Shown: piece after piece, positions 62,093-64,000 of the stretch
Layout of the letters: the number at the start of each line of letters is the position of its first letter
Numbering within the stretch: position 1 is the first letter of the stretch
Source: Pedobacter sp. SYSU D00535
Lineage (GTDB): Bacteria > Bacteroidota > Bacteroidia > Sphingobacteriales > Sphingobacteriaceae
DNA length: 64,000 nucleotides
Reading direction: 5' to 3'
NCBI RefSeq assembly: GCF_017355855.1
Contig: NZ_JAFEWD010000006.1
Span: 167,657 to 231,656, forward strand
The notes under the pieces: generated by a model
Database searches by the model: none
What the model was told of the DNA's origin: nothing
The model's input: only the letters and a program-made list of their open reading frames with translations
Made by a program: the position numbers and the translations under genes

Positions 62093-62378
62093 TTTAGATT
62101 TGATGATAAAAAAAGGCCTTAAGAGGATGTATATTTACCTTTGAATATTATTCTGATCGGGGTTCGTCCGCCAGACGACCACCATTGAAATTTTCAACTG
62201 CCTCAAGCCCGAAACTTGAGGCTTTTTACATCCCATACCCGAATGACACTGGGACTTGTCAGCACAAGACTAACAGAGATACCATTTTAAAAACCGGTCT
62301 TCCTAAAGGCCGATTGAATTTAGTACGCTTCCACGTTAGCTCAGGAAATTAATTGGAATTTCTAATAGGGAGAATTAC
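62093..62378 (-). ncRNA. Non-coding end of the IS110 element; candidate bridge-RNA region
   Basis: No ORF. The stretch upstream of the transposase (about 62093-62340) contains a strong hairpin GCCTCAAG / CTTGAGGC (62200-62207 with 62215-62222), plus further short inverted repeats. In IS110 elements studied so far, the non-coding end beside the transposase start encodes a structured bridge RNA that chooses target and donor DNA; this stretch is in the right place. On the plus strand the hairpin is followed by TTTTT and could also be a terminator. The rest, to 62378, is cassette DNA before the core. Confidence 0.4.
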
Positions 62379-62509
62379 AGCTAACGGTTAGAGTTTGCGT
62401 TGTGCCCGAATAGAAAGCACTTCTTTGTCGCCCGAGTACTAAAGTAATTAAATAGCAGAACAGAACAAGAACTACGTCACCAGGGCATAATGCAAACCTG
62501 ATGTTATAA
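62379..62509 (-). repeat. attC site 7
   Basis: 131 bases. Left AGCTAAC (62379-62385), right GTTATAA (62503-62509). Arms GTTTGCGTTGTGCCC (62393-62407) and GGGCATAATGCAAAC (62483-62497) pair at 13 of 15 positions: the best-formed hairpin of the set. Confidence 0.82.
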
Positions 62510-62519
62510 GCCGTTTTTC

Positions 62520-62945
62520 TTATTTCGTCAACCATATGTCGATTTTCTTTAGGGTCAATAAGTTAATTGTCCAATAAATTGCAAGTGCTATTATTCCTAA
62601 AAAGCTCGATATGACTAAATCCTTAATTCCCAATTGCTGATGCCAAAATAGCAAGCCAAAAATTAGTCCGCCGACAATGCATAGCACTATAAAAAATGGT
62701 CGTATTGCTAAGCCAAGAACTACCTTGTTCCTTTTGAATTTATTCCAGACGGGAATGGTCAAAATATATTGAATAATCAGTGCAATTATTGTCACAGGCA
62801 GAATTAATATTAGGTCGCTATCTATTTGGACATCTTCGTCGGGTCCGAATTGTCGTGTATGAAAAATAGATTCAATTTTCAGCAGTCCCCAAATTGTTAA
62901 AACTCCCAATAATGTTGGAAAGAAAGTCTTTAAAAGTTTGGTCAT
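62520..62945 (-). CDS. Membrane protein, 141 aa (cassette gene H)
   Basis: Four membrane segments by eye: FFPTLLGVLTIWGLLKI, LILILPVTIIALIIQYILTI (20 residues), IRPFFIVLCIVGGLIFGLLF (20 residues) and VISSFLGIIALAIYWTINLL (20 residues). No conserved motif recognised. ATG 62945 lies about 35 bases inside the cassette and the stop 11 bases before attC7, the normal layout of an integron cassette. Cassette ends match at 14 of 15 bases. Function unknown. Confidence 0.75.
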   Translation of the reverse strand: MTKLLKTFFPTLLGVLTIWGLLKIESIFHTRQFGPDEDVQIDSDLILILPVTIIALIIQYILTIPVWNKFKRNKVVLGLAIRPFFIVLCIVGGLIFGLLFWHQQLGIKDLVISSFLGIIALAIYWTINLLTLKKIDIWLTK

Positions 62946-62974
62946 TCAAGCTATGTCGGTTTTTTTAAAATGGC

Positions 62975-63104
62975 TTATAACGGTAAGGCTTGTAGCAGTT
63001 GCGGAATTATTAGCAGGTTAGCCGCAAGCCAGCACTAATGTAATAGAAAGCAGTGGAGTAACATAAACCACGTCAGCCGCAATTGCAACAAAGTGATGTT
63101 AGCA
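62975..63104 (-). repeat. attC site 8
   Basis: 130 bases. Left TTATAAC (62975-62981), right GTTAGCA (63098-63104). Arms GCAGTTGCGG and CCGCAATTGC are close to those of attC2 and pair with each other, while differing from attC5 and attC7. Confidence 0.82.
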
Positions 63105-63115
63105 GAAGTTTCTCT

Positions 63116-63763
63116 TTAGTCCACAGTAACGGTATGCGTCTTACCTTCTGAGGAACTAAATTCAAGAATTTGTTTTTTGTTTCTGTTCGTCATGGCAACC
63201 CGAAAACTTCCGTCTCCAAAATTTAGCCCGCTTTTTAAGGCAAATAGGTCAGTTTTGTTAATTAACTTTTCAAAAGGCAAATACTTGTATCTTCTGTATG
63301 TTTCAAAGGTATGTCTGGTGTCATCCAACGTTGCGAAACCGAAGCTATAGCGTCTCGTTTGATAGTCTTTGTTGTCGGAGACAAAAGTGTAGATTTGGTC
63401 AGTTTCATAATCTTGAGAAACCACGATAAATAAAAGTATTCCTACAACTCCTTGCAGAAAACCAAGAATTAAGATAGTTGTTCCGATACCCCGTAATATC
63501 TTGGAAGTTAAATTTCTGACTTTATAAAGACGATAAATCGTTAAACTTAAATACAGGTATTCTAAGGAAAATATTAAATAATCAGGGTAGTCGCCTTTAA
63601 GTGAAAAACCCAGATAGAACAAGAGATTGTGGGTGGTAAATAATAGAAAAGCCCAAAGGAAATATTTCTTGTAAGCCTGAAGGTCAACATAATTGGATAA
63701 AACGAGTCCGAGAAGTGGAAACCCCAAGAACATCGTCAGGTATATTATGTAGGTCGGGTTCAT
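63116..63763 (-). CDS. Membrane protein, 215 aa (cassette gene I)
   Basis: Four N-terminal membrane segments (TYIIYLTMFLGFPLLGLVLS, YFLWAFLLFTTHNLLFYLGF, YLIFSLEYLYLSLTIY and GIGTTILILGFLQGVVGILL, each up to 20 residues). A soluble C-terminal ~85 residues follows (FGFATLDDTRHTFETYRRYK, ending SSEGKTHTVTVD). ATG 63763 begins nine bases inside the cassette (core at 63778) and the stop lies 12 bases before attC8; cassette ends match at 14 of 15 bases. No family recognised; function unknown. Confidence 0.75.
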   Translation of the reverse strand: MNPTYIIYLTMFLGFPLLGLVLSNYVDLQAYKKYFLWAFLLFTTHNLLFYLGFSLKGDYPDYLIFSLEYLYLSLTIYRLYKVRNLTSKILRGIGTTILILGFLQGVVGILLFIVVSQDYETDQIYTFVSDNKDYQTRRYSFGFATLDDTRHTFETYRRYKYLPFEKLINKTDLFALKSGLNFGDGSFRVAMTNRNKKQILEFSSSEGKTHTVTVD

Positions 63764-63771
63764 GAAATTTC

Positions 63772-63893
63772 TGCTAACGGTGAGTGTTTATATTGTGCCC
63801 GCTTAACAGCACTTCCGTGTCGAGCTGCACTAATGTAACTAAAAAGCAGAAAACTTCGAGAACCACGTCAATTGGGCATAATTTAAAGCATCC
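63772..63893 (-). repeat. attC site 9, interrupted at its right end
   Basis: Left TGCTAAC (63772-63778) and arms TTTATATTGTGCCC and GGGCATAATTTAAA are present. The expected GTTAnnn end after about 63893 is missing and the sequence passes directly into the leader of an IS110-type transposase gene. Confidence 0.72.
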
Positions 63894-63935
63894 ATGTAAA
63901 AGCAGTAAATTTAAGTAACCATAAACTGCGAAATC

Positions 63936-64000
63936 ATGGACACAAAACTTACTGCTTTACCAAAGCTATTCATTGGTTTAGATATTCACAAGAAAAGTTG
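63936..64000 (+). CDS. IS110-family transposase, N-terminal fragment (runs off window)
   Basis: ATG 63936 reads MDTKLTALPKLFIGLDIHKK before the window ends; the FIGLDIHKKS segment is the hallmark N-terminus of IS110/IS1111-type DEDD transposases (first catalytic Asp). Only 21 codons are visible. It differs from the pseudogene copy at 60700 (GIDVGSRSHY), so it is a different IS. It begins about 40 bases after the disrupted end of attC9, as expected for attC-targeting IS1111-group elements; the identity of the group is not provable from this fragment. Confidence 0.7.
   Translation, partial: MDTKLTALPKLFIGLDIHKKS

Larger units (their letters stand above)
55912..63893 (-). mobile_element. Integron-type gene cassette array (no integrase in window)
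   Basis: Nine attC-like sites (73-136 bases, mostly 130-132) separate minus-strand genes, all reading toward their own attC. The cassette start, always GTTA plus cassette-specific bases, is complementary over up to 15 bases to the inverse core at the other end of the same cassette. The attC arms pair as imperfect hairpins. These are the defining features of integron cassettes. Core sites do not obey the full GTTRRRY consensus. Neither an IntI-like integrase nor an attI site occurs here, so the array is either an interior part of a chromosomal integron or an integrase-less cluster (CALIN). Genes near the sites start or stop within a few dozen bases of the junctions. Confidence 0.82.

Noticed and set aside
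55912..63893. Interpretation of the array as transposon-flanked genes
   Set aside because: Ends are cassette-specific rather than common inverted repeats, no target duplications were seen, and the long palindromes lie only at one end of each unit.

Overview
The window looks like a chromosomal segment of a Bacteroidota bacterium, most likely Sphingobacteriaceae (Pedobacter-like). The evidence is the DUF5686, lamin-tail/T9SS, TonB-receptor and BT_3928-type proteins, the extended-SDR threonine dehydrogenase, weak Shine-Dalgarno sites, and repeated promoter boxes of the TAnnTTTG type just upstream of starts. No tRNA or rRNA gene was seen.

Bases 1-54200 are ordinary core genome. In order: gcvP (cut by the left edge), pdxJ and ahcY; a bacilliredoxin; cdaA-folP; a plus-strand run DUF1599 / DoxX-like / DinB / aroK; a PRTase, an unknown gene and rlmD; a tetR-lipoprotein-pheS run with a 35-codon ORF and a 26-bp palindrome behind it; DUF5686 and porin outer-membrane genes; trhO; a striking PRFNMKN-repeat protein; yebC and tdh. 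Next come five tandem ~158-bp repeats, each ending in an intrinsic terminator (24036-24728). Then follow a lamin-tail surface protein, asd, a PBP4-type dacB, a T9SS subtilase, tdk, the complete cell-shape operon mreB-mreC-mreD-mrdA-rodA, purH, purN, a zinc alcohol dehydrogenase, a TonB receptor, a GT39-GT2-flippase operon, sugar epimerase and SDR genes, and small lipoproteins.

From about 54.4 kb the sequence becomes AT-richer and accessory. The main discovery candidate is at 55912-63893: a cassette array whose genes (apart from the resident IS) all lie on the minus strand. Each unit ends in a ~130-bp imperfect palindrome (nine sites, some damaged) with GTTA at its ends. The first ~15 bases of a cassette are complementary to the inverse core of its own palindrome (up to 15 of 15), while differing between cassettes. 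That is the signature of integron gene cassettes with attC sites. No integrase is in the window, so this is either part of a chromosomal integron or an integrase-less attC cluster (CALIN). Its core sites depart from the classical GTTRRRY. Cargo includes a GNAT acetyltransferase, a PaiB-like protein, a zinc-ribbon protein, several lipoproteins or secreted proteins (one resembling a miniature TonB plug) and two membrane proteins. One decayed IS110 lies inside a cassette, a second IS110-type transposase begins at the right edge directly against an attC, and a MITE-like element sits at the left edge.

All names come from reading motifs in the translations; no database search was run. Confidence is high for housekeeping enzymes and lower for the unknown and cassette genes.
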